From assembly GCF_000619945.1 (NCBI RefSeq), contig NZ_JHVC01000028.1, positions 1 through 42,089 on the forward strand: a stretch of 42,089 nucleotides of DNA, read 5' to 3'. Below the pieces are notes generated by a model, which was given only the letters and a program-made list of their open reading frames with translations, ran no database searches and had not been told where the DNA came from. The position numbers and the translations under genes are program-made. Shown here in pieces: positions 23,801 to 31,718 of the stretch. Numbering within the stretch: position 1 is the stretch's first letter; each line of letters opens with the position of its first letter. Source of the stretch: Clostridium lundense DSM 17049 (GTDB lineage Bacteria > Bacillota > Clostridia > Clostridiales > Clostridiaceae).

Positions 23801-24763
23801 TCAAAAGATGTTGATTTTCTCTCCGCCTTTTGCGAGAGATTCTGAAATGCAATCAGTTATTTTTGCCACAAATTCTATATTTTTTCTGCCGCTAAGAGGC
23901 TCCTTGTGTTCTCTAATGCATTCCATAAAATGAATACACTCCTGTGTCAGAGGTTCCGAATTGTCTTCCACTGCCAAAAAATGCTCCTGCTCTCCGTTAT
24001 GGAAGATTTGGATTTTTCTATCGGCAGCCTGTGCATCGTCAAATACCAATTTTGTTTTCGATGCAACCAGTGTCATTTTCCTGGTTTTTTCCGTATGAAT
24101 GAAGCTAGCAAATATAGAAGCTATTTTACCATTGGGGAAACCCAACAGTATATTGATAACATTGTTATAAGGACTTTGAATATATCTTTCACCATGGGCA
24201 ATTACCCAGATGGGGTCCATCCCTATGAGGTGGCGGGAAAGATAAATATCATGAACTGCCAGATCATGAAGAACATCTACTTTGGGAGCCTGAGAGGTGG
24301 AACTGGTTCTGGACATGTTGAAGTAACATAGATCATCAATAATATGTTTTTCTTCCAGAAGCCCCTTTATCCTTTTCACAGCAGGATGGTAAATCAATGT
24401 ATGGCCGGCCATCAATACGGTATTTTGAGCAGCAGCCAATTCAATTAGATCATGACTGTCTTTCCTGTTAATTGTCACGGGCTTTTCTACGAGAACAGCT
24501 TTGCCTTTGCTTATTGCTTCCTTCGCCAGCATGTAATGACTTTCAGGTGTTGTGGCTATAATAACCCCCTGTACCTCACTGTCATTCAATATATCTGCTT
24601 TATTTTCAGTGAACCTGGTCTGAGGGTAAACAGCAGCTGCCTGATTTAGCTTTTCATAGTCTAGGTCGCAGGCCCACTTCAATTCACAGCCCTCTATTGC
24701 ATTTACAGTTTTCAGATAATTTTTTCCCCATTTTCCACAGCCTATCAAAGCAAGCTTCATCAT
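23801..24763 (-). CDS. Gfo/Idh/MocA-family sugar oxidoreductase
   Basis: This 320-residue NAD(P)-dependent dehydrogenase is the first gene of the operon. The Rossmann motif is ALIGCGKWGKNYLK; VLVEKPVTI carries the conserved EKP lysine, and DLAVHDIYL holds the catalytic His/Asp of the C-terminal domain. Relatives such as WbpB, and GnnA of Acidithiobacillus ferrooxidans, oxidise the 3-hydroxyl of UDP-GlcNAc or its uronate for later amination by a DegT enzyme. A DegT gene occurs in this same operon, although broken. GAGAGG precedes the ATGATG start. The family is firm and the substrate inferred from neighbours. Confidence 0.88.
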   Translation of the reverse strand: MMKLALIGCGKWGKNYLKTVNAIEGCELKWACDLDYEKLNQAAAVYPQTRFTENKADILNDSEVQGVIIATTPESHYMLAKEAISKGKAVLVEKPVTINRKDSHDLIELAAAQNTVLMAGHTLIYHPAVKRIKGLLEEKHIIDDLCYFNMSRTSSTSQAPKVDVLHDLAVHDIYLSRHLIGMDPIWVIAHGERYIQSPYNNVINILLGFPNGKIASIFASFIHTEKTRKMTLVASKTKLVFDDAQAADRKIQIFHNGEQEHFLAVEDNSEPLTQECIHFMECIREHKEPLSGRKNIEFVAKITDCISESLAKGGEKINIF

Positions 24764-24789
24764 TGCAATTACCTCTCAATTACATACTA

Positions 24790-24818
24790 ATTATATGCCG
24801 GAGCACTATATATTAGCA
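24790..24818 (-). promoter_or_regulatory. Possible promoter of the glycan operon
   Basis: On the minus strand TATAAT (24790-24795) lies about 27 bases before the first ATG. A weak TGCTAA stands 17 bases further upstream. The same bases read CATATAATTA, loosely like a SigK -10. With so weak a -35, either an activated sigma-A or a sporulation promoter is possible. Confidence 0.3.
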
Positions 24819-24882
24819 TATTCACCACCCATAGAAAATATTACTTACATTGAGGATCCTCATCTGGTAAAGTTAAAAAAAT

Positions 24883-24940
24883 AAAAGGGGCTATGTTGTA
24901 AGATGATTTTGAGTTCATCTTTCAGCATAGCCCCTTTGTT
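24883..24940. terminator. Bidirectional hairpin between the glycan operon and the IS3 remnant
   Basis: AAAGGGGCTATG (24884-24895) and CATAGCCCCTTT (24926-24937) are exact complements with a 30-base spacer that folds further (AAGATGA/TCATCTT). T-rich or A-rich flanks lie on both sides. It may be the end structure of the IS3 element or an insulator for the operon promoter. Confidence 0.65.
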
Positions 24941-24961
24941 TTGTGATGTGCTAATTCAAAA

Positions 24962-25303
24962 TTAAGTAATCCAGCCATCTTTTGTTGATATATAAATTAT
25001 GTCTGATACCCACTTTTGATTAGGATTATCAGCTTTGAAGTTTCTATTGAGAATATTGTCAGCAACCGGTAGGGTGTGTCTTGAATTAGTAGTTGCTTTG
25101 TACTTCTTTGCAACCTTAGAGCGTATGCCATCTGCTTTCATCAAACGCGCTACGCGTCCCTTGCTAGCTTTCTGATCTTCGGGTAGATTCTTAGTTATCT
25201 GAGGCGCACCATAGATTCCATAGCTTTTTTTATGTACAACTTTTATTGTTTCTAGGAGCTTCTTATTATATAGGGAATCTTCGTGTCTATCAAACTGAGG
25301 GAA
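24962..25303 (-). pseudogene. IS3-family transposase orfB fragment
   Basis: The minus strand from about 25303 reads HEDSLYNKKLLETIKVVHKK, then SYGIYGAPQI, RVARLMKADGI and DNPNQKWVSDIIYISTKDGW, and stops at 24962. This is the central part of an IS3-group OrfB (IS150-like): the HTH_21 region and the first catalytic Asp in WVSDI. Both the true start and the rest of the DDE domain are missing, so it is inactive. It marks a past insertion at the upstream border of the glycan cluster. Confidence 0.8.
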
Positions 25304-25321
25304 GGTTACTATTTTTGGCGG

Positions 25322-25410
25322 TAAGACATGATGATATTTATAGAGCTAATGTGCAGGAGAAGTTGAAGCAATTAGAAGTTACAGCATTATTGAAAGAAGA
25401 AACAATATAG
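25322..25410 (+). pseudogene. C-terminal scrap of an unidentified plus-strand gene
   Basis: After the IS3 remnant a frame reads VRHDDIYRANVQEKLKQLEV and ends LLKEETI at a TAG (25408-25410). The charged, helical ending looks like a natural protein C-terminus whose body was lost on the IS3 side. I do not recognise it. Confidence 0.35.
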
Positions 25411-25439
25411 GAACAGAAAACATATTGTGAAATCTATTG

Positions 25440-25497
25440 TAAAAACCTCACTTGCAACTGATACAGTGAACCGTACCATAAATAAGTGAGGTTTTTA
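25440..25497. repeat. Palindromic repeat B, copy 3
   Basis: AAAAACCTCACTT (25441-25453) and AAGTGAGGTTTTT form long arms around TGAACCGTACCATAA. It matches the copy at 7655-7712 including the non-palindromic core. It can terminate transcription from either side and stands about 85 bases beyond the kinase stop. Confidence 0.7.
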
Positions 25498-25580
25498 CTT
25501 AATAGTACAATATTCGTTAATACATAATCAGTATAAAATAACAAATGCTTTTAAAAACAAATTACTTTGAAGCTTTAATA

Positions 25581-26939
25581 TCAGATTGCAGGTATACACA
25601 ATATTATATAGCTGCCATTATTCCAATTTTTAAAATAAGTTTTTCCACCATGTACTGTAATAATTTGTTTCACAATAAAAAGTCCAAGACCATGGGACAC
25701 ACCACTAGGAAATTCATTGGAAGTGTTTAGATTTTCTAAAACTTCATTATTAAAGCCAATTCCATTATCTTTAATTTCAATTATGCAAAAATTATCTTCT
25801 TCTTTAATTTCAATGAAAATATCACAACCATTTTCATTATATTTCATAGAATTTCCTATAATATTATTAAGAGCACGTTCAAATAATCTCATATCACCAT
25901 TCAGCATACAGCGTTGAGCTTCATCAGAAATTGAAAGTTCAAGGTTGTATTTATTCTCACACAAGTTATTCAGATAATCAACAACTATTTTTCTAACAAG
26001 TTCGGAAATAAAAAAAGGGTGCATATTTAATGGTTGCATTTCATACTCTAGCTTTACTGTTAAATTTAAGTCTTCTATTAGTTGTTTAATTTTTTCACTT
26101 TGTGATCTTATTATACTAAACTGTTTTATTTCTTCTTTAGAAAAACTAGTATTATCTTCTAAGGAACTAGAATAGCCCATAATTATAGAAAGAGGTGTAC
26201 GTATATCATGAGATACTGAATTTATCCAATTATTTCTTGCCATATCTCTTTTTTCTATTAACTTCTGCTGCCTTAATAGTTCTTTTGAAGTGTTATTTAT
26301 GTTGTTTGCTAAATCTATAAAGGGACCTTTAATATTAAGAGAAACTGGCTTTTTTTTAGCCATATCTTCTACAGCTTTTGCAATTGAACTAAGGGAATTA
26401 AAAAAACGAATTCCAAATAAAAATGCTAATAGTATAGCAATTAAAAAATTTATTATAAGTCCAGCTAATAACCACTTAGGAGAATTAAACATAGCTTTTT
26501 CGGAAGCTTCAAAATTATATTTCCAAGTGCTATGTTTACTATTACCAAGGACAAATAATCCGTTTTTATGGTGCCATGTCTTAACTGGATAATCGTTTAA
26601 ATACCATCTAGAAAAAGATGCAATATCTGAAGAAGTGTAACTTAACGGAACATCTTTCGGTAGATTTTTACTCCATATAACTTTCCCAGAATCGTTTAAA
26701 AGCATTGCCCACTTAAAATTATCTTCTATAGAAGATGAAGCTTTATCAGATAGTATAAAATTTTCACCTTCTTTTTTTAGACCTTGACTAATATTACATA
26801 CATTATATTTAGGACTTTTGTTTTTTTGAGAATATGACTGCCATAAAGTTAAAAAAGTTAAATTAGTTATTAACAATAGAACAGCAATGCCAGCAGCTGA
26901 TAGAATGTAACGTAATATTATTTTTATTATTCCCTTCAT
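25581..26939 (-). CDS. Sensor histidine kinase (CprK/BceS-like neighbourhood)
   Basis: This 452-residue kinase has spans near residues 8-30 and 152-178 bounding an extracellular domain of about 120 residues (DKASSSIEDNFKWAMLLNDSG, then KVIWSKNLPKD). The catalytic core has INSVSHDIRTPLSIIMGYSSS (phospho-His), NIIGNSMKYNENG (N box), IKDNGIGF (G1) and SHGLGLFIVKQI (G2). It lies directly after its response regulator and is divergent from a three-gene ABC transporter. The arrangement resembles CprRK-CprABC of Clostridioides difficile, where the kinase senses cationic antimicrobial peptides. That function is inferred from gene order. Confidence 0.88.
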   Translation of the reverse strand: MKGIIKIILRYILSAAGIAVLLLITNLTFLTLWQSYSQKNKSPKYNVCNISQGLKKEGENFILSDKASSSIEDNFKWAMLLNDSGKVIWSKNLPKDVPLSYTSSDIASFSRWYLNDYPVKTWHHKNGLFVLGNSKHSTWKYNFEASEKAMFNSPKWLLAGLIINFLIAILLAFLFGIRFFNSLSSIAKAVEDMAKKKPVSLNIKGPFIDLANNINNTSKELLRQQKLIEKRDMARNNWINSVSHDIRTPLSIIMGYSSSLEDNTSFSKEEIKQFSIIRSQSEKIKQLIEDLNLTVKLEYEMQPLNMHPFFISELVRKIVVDYLNNLCENKYNLELSISDEAQRCMLNGDMRLFERALNNIIGNSMKYNENGCDIFIEIKEEDNFCIIEIKDNGIGFNNEVLENLNTSNEFPSGVSHGLGLFIVKQIITVHGGKTYFKNWNNGSYIILCIPAI

Positions 26940-26941
26940 TA

Positions 26942-27655
26942 TTATTCCCCCAATACAAGCTTGTAACCAAGACCTCTTACTGTTAATAGATATTTGGGGT
27001 GAGAAGGCTCTTGTTCTATTTTTTCTCTAAGTCTTCTTATATGTACCATTAATGTATTTTCATATCCAAATAAATTATCATCCCAAGCAGCTCGGCACAT
27101 AGCATCAATAGTTACAATGTTTCCTTTATTAGCATATAGCTTGTCTAATAAAGCGTATTCCTTAGCTGTTAAGGTTAACTCTTCATCGTGCTTTTCTACA
27201 ATACCGCTGTTCATGTCTATAAATACATCTCCTAAATAAAAAGTTGGTTTTTCTTTAGGTTTAATGGCTTCTACAGTATATGTTCTTCTAAGTATAATGT
27301 TTAGCCTAAGAATTAATTCTCTAGGTAGAAAAGGCTTGGTCATATAGTCATCTGCTCCAAGTCCTAGCCCTAAGAGTCTGTTTTCATCCTCATCTCTAGC
27401 TGATAAAAATAGCACAGGAACTGTGGAAACCATATGGAGTTTTTGTATAAGAGAGAAACCATCTCCATCAGGAAGAATTACATCCAAAATAACAACATGG
27501 GGTTTTATTTCTTTAAATTTTTTAATTGCCATATGAAAATTAGAAGCTGTGGATATATTCTTAAATCCTTCCTTTAACATAATGTTTTGAACCATAGTAA
27601 GTAAAGAAGGTTCATCATCCACAATTAATATTTTGCAATTCTTAATATTGTCCAT
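26942..27655 (-). CDS. OmpR-family response regulator
   Basis: This 237-residue protein has a receiver domain (ILIVDDEPSLL, phospho-Asp in VVILDVILPDGDG, Lys in DDYMTKPFLPRELI) and a C-terminal winged helix ending LTVRGLGYKL. AAAGGAAAG precedes the ATG. It is 2 bases ahead of the kinase. Four tandem 11-bp repeats lie about 110 bases upstream, towards the divergent transporter genes. They are the natural candidate for its operator, since OmpR-type dimers bind 11-bp direct repeats. Confidence 0.9.
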   Translation of the reverse strand: MDNIKNCKILIVDDEPSLLTMVQNIMLKEGFKNISTASNFHMAIKKFKEIKPHVVILDVILPDGDGFSLIQKLHMVSTVPVLFLSARDEDENRLLGLGLGADDYMTKPFLPRELILRLNIILRRTYTVEAIKPKEKPTFYLGDVFIDMNSGIVEKHDEELTLTAKEYALLDKLYANKGNIVTIDAMCRAAWDDNLFGYENTLMVHIRRLREKIEQEPSHPKYLLTVRGLGYKLVLGE

Positions 27656-27765
27656 GTTAAGGTACTTTCCTTTCTGTTAAGAGTTAGAAGTTAGTATATT
27701 TGTAAGTACTAACTATAATTATTATATACTAATGTATAAATATTAAAAATTAATTTTAATATTCT

Positions 27766-27818
27766 TAAGGTAAATGTAAGGTGGATTTAATTAGGATGTA
27801 ATGTAGATGTTTTATATT
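27766..27818 (+). promoter_or_regulatory. Four contiguous 11-bp operator repeats before the ABC operon
   Basis: TAAGGTAAATG, TAAGGTGGATT, TAATTAGGATG and TAATGTAGATG follow each other without gaps (27766-27809). All begin TAA and share A-T at positions 9-10. TATATT (27813-27818) starts three bases later as a likely -10. No -35 hexamer is evident, as expected at an activator-dependent promoter. A second TATATT stands at 27840-27845. Confidence 0.65.
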
Positions 27819-27918
27819 TTAATAGAAGTAAAGTTAAGATATATTAAAAATAATTTATGTATTAGGGCAGTTATTGTTTTTTATGGTACTAACGCAAATT
27901 TTGGAAGGGGTTTTTAAA

Positions 27919-28833
27919 ATGGAACATATAATTATAACTAATAATTTGAGTAAAAGATATAAAGATGTATATAGTGTTAAAGATGTTGATTTGAAAATAC
28001 CCAAAAACACTGTTTATGGTTTTTTAGGGCCAAATGGTGCAGGAAAATCAACTACATTAAAAATGATTTTAGGATTGGTTAAACCAACAGAAGGTAAAAT
28101 AACTGTATTTGGTAAGGAAGCAAATGATAAAAATAGATTAGATATTTTAAAAAATGTAGGAAGTCTTATTGAATCACCTAGCTATTATGCACATTTGACA
28201 GGAGAGGAAAATTTGAAAATTATTCAAACCTTAAGAAATGTACCAGAAAAAAATATAAATAAGGTATTAGAGATTGTTAGATTAGATAATGAAAAAAATA
28301 AAAAGGTAAGTCATTATTCATTAGGGATGAAACAAAGATTAGGATTGGCAGCTGCACTCATTAATTTTCCTAAGTTGCTTATTTTAGATGAACCTACTAA
28401 TGGACTTGATCCAGCAGGAATACAAGAAATGAGAGAATTAATATGTTCACTTCCTAAAAAGTATGATATGACAGTTGTGGTATCAAGTCATCTTTTAAGT
28501 GAGATAGATCAAATGGCTGATACCCTTGGAATAATTAATCATGGTGAATTAATTTTTCAAGATAATTTAGAAATACTTCATCAGAGAAGTAACCATAAGC
28601 TTGCAATTAAAACTTTAGATAATACAAAAGCAAGAATTATATTAAATAGTGAAGGAATCCATTGCAAAGTTGAAAGTGAATATTTATTATTACCACAAAC
28701 TTCTGATGATTTCATTATAAAATGTAATAAATTATTTTATAAAAGTGGAGTTATACCTGTTCGCATAGAAGAACGTCAAAAGAGTTTAGAGGATATTTTC
28801 TTAGAATTAACAGGAAAGGCAGTGAGTTTATGA
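27919..28833 (+). CDS. ABC transporter ATPase, lantibiotic-immunity/CprA type
   Basis: This 304-residue ATPase of an antimicrobial-peptide defence exporter has Walker A GPNGAGKST, signature YSLGMKQRLGLA, Walker B LLILDEPTNGLDP and switch SSH. The start (27919, MEHIIITNNLSKRYK) follows GGAAGGGG; the frame runs upstream to 27874 without homology. Its stop overlaps the first permease start (ATGA). Homologous LanF/CprA/BcrA proteins expel peptides such as nisin, gallidermin or bacitracin from the membrane. Which peptide is handled cannot be read. Confidence 0.9.
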   Translation: MEHIIITNNLSKRYKDVYSVKDVDLKIPKNTVYGFLGPNGAGKSTTLKMILGLVKPTEGKITVFGKEANDKNRLDILKNVGSLIESPSYYAHLTGEENLKIIQTLRNVPEKNINKVLEIVRLDNEKNKKVSHYSLGMKQRLGLAAALINFPKLLILDEPTNGLDPAGIQEMRELICSLPKKYDMTVVVSSHLLSEIDQMADTLGIINHGELIFQDNLEILHQRSNHKLAIKTLDNTKARIILNSEGIHCKVESEYLLLPQTSDDFIIKCNKLFYKSGVIPVRIEERQKSLEDIFLELTGKAVSL

Positions 28834-29579
28834 TAGAAGCACTTTCTATGGAGTTTTATAAAATACGCCGTCGAAAGGTAGGACTTAATGTACTAGCAGT
28901 TATTATAATACAACTTATGTATGGTCTGTGGGGTATGAATTATAGAGATGCACATGAATTATCTCAAGGGTGGATGGAGTGTATTTATAGATTTTCATCA
29001 TTAAACTGTATTTTTATGCCAATGTTAGCTTCTGTTATAGCTTCAAGATTAAGTGATGTTGAGCATAAAGGAAATACTTTTAAACTACTGAAGTCAATAA
29101 TGAAAAGTAAAGATTTATTTGCAGCTAAATTTATGTGTTGTGGATTTTACATGGCTGTAGAAACATTGTTTCAAGTTTTAATAATGATTTTTATTGGAAA
29201 ATTGAGAGGTATTACAGAACCATTTCCATTTGTATATTTTGGTTACTATGGACTATTTACGCTTATAGTTAATTTAACATTAGTATTATTGCAGCTTATA
29301 CTGTCATTACAATTTAAAAATCAAGTAATTGGATTTGCAGTAGCTGCAGGAGGCTCATTTTTAGGATTATATTCATTATTCTTTAAAAATGCAGGTAAAT
29401 ATGTACTATGGAGCTATTACTTAGTTCTTTCACCATCAAAAATGAATTGGGACGAAGTTACAAAAACAGTTGATTTTTATTGGGGAGGAATACCTTTAGT
29501 TGAATTTTCAACATTAATTTTAGTTACTGTTTTATTATATATTATTGGGAAAAAATTTTTCATAAGAAAGGAGATTTAA
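28830..29579 (+). CDS. ABC permease, MutE/EpiE (LanE/CprB) type
   Basis: This 249-residue membrane protein has six hydrophobic segments (about 18-38, 52-72, 100-125, 138-160, 168-190 and 222-242). Its N-terminus, ALSMEFYKIRRRKVGL, has the pattern (short amphipathic lead then KxRR) of lantibiotic-immunity permeases. The start overlaps the ATPase stop by 4 bases. With the next gene it would form a heterodimeric permease. Two different permeases for one ATPase is the hallmark of LanFEG/Cpr systems. Confidence 0.85.
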   Translation: MIEALSMEFYKIRRRKVGLNVLAVIIIQLMYGLWGMNYRDAHELSQGWMECIYRFSSLNCIFMPMLASVIASRLSDVEHKGNTFKLLKSIMKSKDLFAAKFMCCGFYMAVETLFQVLIMIFIGKLRGITEPFPFVYFGYYGLFTLIVNLTLVLLQLILSLQFKNQVIGFAVAAGGSFLGLYSLFFKNAGKYVLWSYYLVLSPSKMNWDEVTKTVDFYWGGIPLVEFSTLILVTVLLYIIGKKFFIRKEI

Positions 29580-29581
29580 AG

Positions 29582-30310
29582 ATGTTTTTACTAACACTAA
29601 AATCTGAACAGATGAAACTTCACAAATCACCTATATGGATTCCATTCTTTGCTATACCATGTATTTCAGCTTTTATGGGAACATTCAATTATTTGGCTAA
29701 TAAAGATATATTAACAAAAGAGTGGTATAGTCTTTGGACCCAGCACACTATATTTTACTGCTATTTTTTTCTTCCAGTATTAATTGGAATTTACTGTGCA
29801 TATTTATGTAGATTAGAAAATATAAACAACAATTGGAACAGTATTTTAACATCACCTGTTAGTATTAAAAGTATTTATTTTTCAAAATTTATTACAGTTA
29901 TGAAAATGCTGCTTTTTACGCAAATTTTTGAGGGAATACTATTTTATATTTCAGGAAAATTTGCTGGATTTACAACTAAAATTCCTAGTGAAATGTTTTT
30001 ATGGCTTCTATTAGGATTTTGTGCAGGTGCTGCAATTGTATCTGTTCAGCTCACCATTTCCCTTGTAATAAAGAGTTTTTCAGTGCCAATAGGGATTTCT
30101 TTACTTGGAGGTTTTTTAGGGGTTGCGGCTACAGCAAAAGGAGTTGGACTTTACTTTCCTTATTCATTATTTTCAATTGGAATGTGTGCAAATAATCCAT
30201 CTGCTGCTGCAGGATATAGTATATCTGCCTTTGTGATTTCATGTGTTTTATTTGTAATTATATTTAGCAAATTAGGTATTATAGCTTTAGAGCCAAATAA
30301 TAATTGGTAA
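29582..30310 (+). CDS. ABC permease, MutG (LanG/CprC) type
   Basis: This 242-residue partner permease has six hydrophobic segments and the typical opening LLTLKSEQMKLHKSPIWIPF. Conserved family features include a Trp/Tyr-rich first extracellular loop (EWYSLWTQHTIFYCYFFLP) and RLENINNNWN after span 2. AAAGGAG precedes the ATG, 2 bases after the previous stop. It ends the operon; a hairpin follows 25 bases later. Confidence 0.85.
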   Translation: MFLLTLKSEQMKLHKSPIWIPFFAIPCISAFMGTFNYLANKDILTKEWYSLWTQHTIFYCYFFLPVLIGIYCAYLCRLENINNNWNSILTSPVSIKSIYFSKFITVMKMLLFTQIFEGILFYISGKFAGFTTKIPSEMFLWLLLGFCAGAAIVSVQLTISLVIKSFSVPIGISLLGGFLGVAATAKGVGLYFPYSLFSIGMCANNPSAAAGYSISAFVISCVLFVIIFSKLGIIALEPNNNW

Positions 30311-30334
30311 ATTTAAACATATTATATTAAGAAA

Positions 30335-30369
30335 AAACATAATCATTTTCGCAAAAATGATTATGTTTA
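30335..30369 (+). terminator. Terminator after the ABC operon
   Basis: AAACATAATCATTTT and AAAATGATTATGTTT are exact complements around a short GC-containing loop. The tail is only weakly T-rich (TATGATAAAATG), but the stem is strong. Confidence 0.65.
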
Positions 30370-30485
30370 TGATAAAATGAGATATAGAACCATTAGTTTT
30401 AATAGCCACATTTATATTAGATTTTCTTTGCATACATCCATAAATGACATAGACTTTTATTAGTGATAAGATTGGGGAAATAAAA

Positions 30486-31370
30486 ATGAAAATAAGTTCA
30501 AGGGAAATAAGAATTTCAATATTATATTTTGTTAATGCATTAATTATGATTTTAGGAGTATTTTTAATGACAAAATGTAATTTGATAAATTGGAATAGTA
30601 AGGTTGATAAAGGAAAAATAGAGATTGTTGTTTGTGCGACTATTATGATGCTTTCAGTAATCCCACTCCTTATAATATCAATTTATCATATTATAAAGGC
30701 TTTTAAATATAAGAATATATACTATAATGAGGAAGTTTATATTGAATGGAAGTATGAAAAAAGTGAATGGAGAGAGCTTATTATCAAAAACTTTAAAATT
30801 AATATTTTTAATGATTTAAAGGGTTATTTAAAAGCTATGACAATAGTTTTAATAACAGTAATTATTGCATTAGAACTACACAATATTATAAATTTAAGAG
30901 GTACTGAAAAAATAGTTCCATATATAGTGATTTGTATGGTAGTAATAGCAGTAGTATTTTCAATAGATGTCTTAAAAGAAATTATAAGTTTAATAGATCA
31001 TTTAATATTTACAAACTGCACTATTACAATTACTAAAGCAATGGCTATAGTTAATGAACAAGTTTATAGCTTTAATATACAACGTGAAAGTGAACTAGAA
31101 AATAAACAGATAAGGGATAAAAATATTGAAATAACTTATGCAGTTCCAAGTAAGACATCAAGAAGAATTGATAATATAAGGGCTTTAGAATATAAGGATT
31201 TAAAAAAATTAATAATTCCAATACCAAAGAATAAATATGAAGAGGCAGAAAAGTATATAGATGCACCTTATCCTATATATAATTATTTAAGAGATAAAAA
31301 AGAGGGGAAAAATAAGAAGAAAAGAAGATCATCATCCAAAGTTGATACTAGTAAGAATAATCCTGCCTGA
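30486..31370 (+). CDS. Four-span membrane protein of unknown function
   Basis: I do not recognise this 294-residue protein. Hydrophobic pairs at about 11-32 and 46-68, and at 115-135 and 143-165, give four spans. A hydrophilic loop of about 45 residues lies between the pairs, and a cytoplasmic-looking C-terminal domain of ~130 residues follows. The end is strongly basic and Ser-rich (KNKKKRRSSSKVD). The residue pattern of the C-terminal domain (LEYKDLKKLIIPIPKNKYEEAEKYI) suggests a compact alpha/beta fold such as the PH-like domains in similar membrane proteins; that is a guess. GGGGAAA precedes the ATG, and it is monocistronic. Confidence 0.7.
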   Translation: MKISSREIRISILYFVNALIMILGVFLMTKCNLINWNSKVDKGKIEIVVCATIMMLSVIPLLIISIYHIIKAFKYKNIYYNEEVYIEWKYEKSEWRELIIKNFKINIFNDLKGYLKAMTIVLITVIIALELHNIINLRGTEKIVPYIVICMVVIAVVFSIDVLKEIISLIDHLIFTNCTITITKAMAIVNEQVYSFNIQRESELENKQIRDKNIEITYAVPSKTSRRIDNIRALEYKDLKKLIIPIPKNKYEEAEKYIDAPYPIYNYLRDKKEGKNKKKRRSSSKVDTSKNNPA

Positions 31371-31718
31371 AATAGTACTTTAAAATTTTATTTTGAAAAT
31401 AGTAAGTGGCAAATTAAAAACTATGAATGATTTGACATACAGAACCAAATATACAAGTGTTAACATATATATTGAAAAATAAACTGTAATTAAATAATAC
31501 TTGAATAAATGGTATTTTAGGTAAAGTTTTAAAAAAAGTATTACGAAGATATTATTAATGAATTTTTATTTAATAATCACTAGGTACAGAAAGTTGTATT
31601 ATTAGTGAAGCAAAGAGTTTTATTCATTATTTTGATATAGATACTGTAAAGATAGTAGCTAAACACTCATTAACATATACTACTTTTGTATATTCTGATT
31701 ATATGGGAGGATAGAATT
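31371..31718. other. AT-rich intergenic region, no feature recognised
   Basis: There are no convincing open frames, hairpins with U tracts or repeats shared with other regions. Isolated TTGACA (31433-31438) lacks a matching -10 at 16-18 bases. The only clear signal is GGGAGG (31705-31710), the ribosome-binding site of the next gene. Confidence 0.5.

Noticed and set aside
23906..24331. 141-codon plus-strand frame opposite the Gfo/Idh/MocA gene
   Set aside because: Antisense to an intact, motif-bearing gene and without homology; the higher GC of this region makes long shadow frames common.
13509..25497. CRISPR array
   Set aside because: Repeats A and B are few, far apart and lack regular spacers; no cas genes are present.
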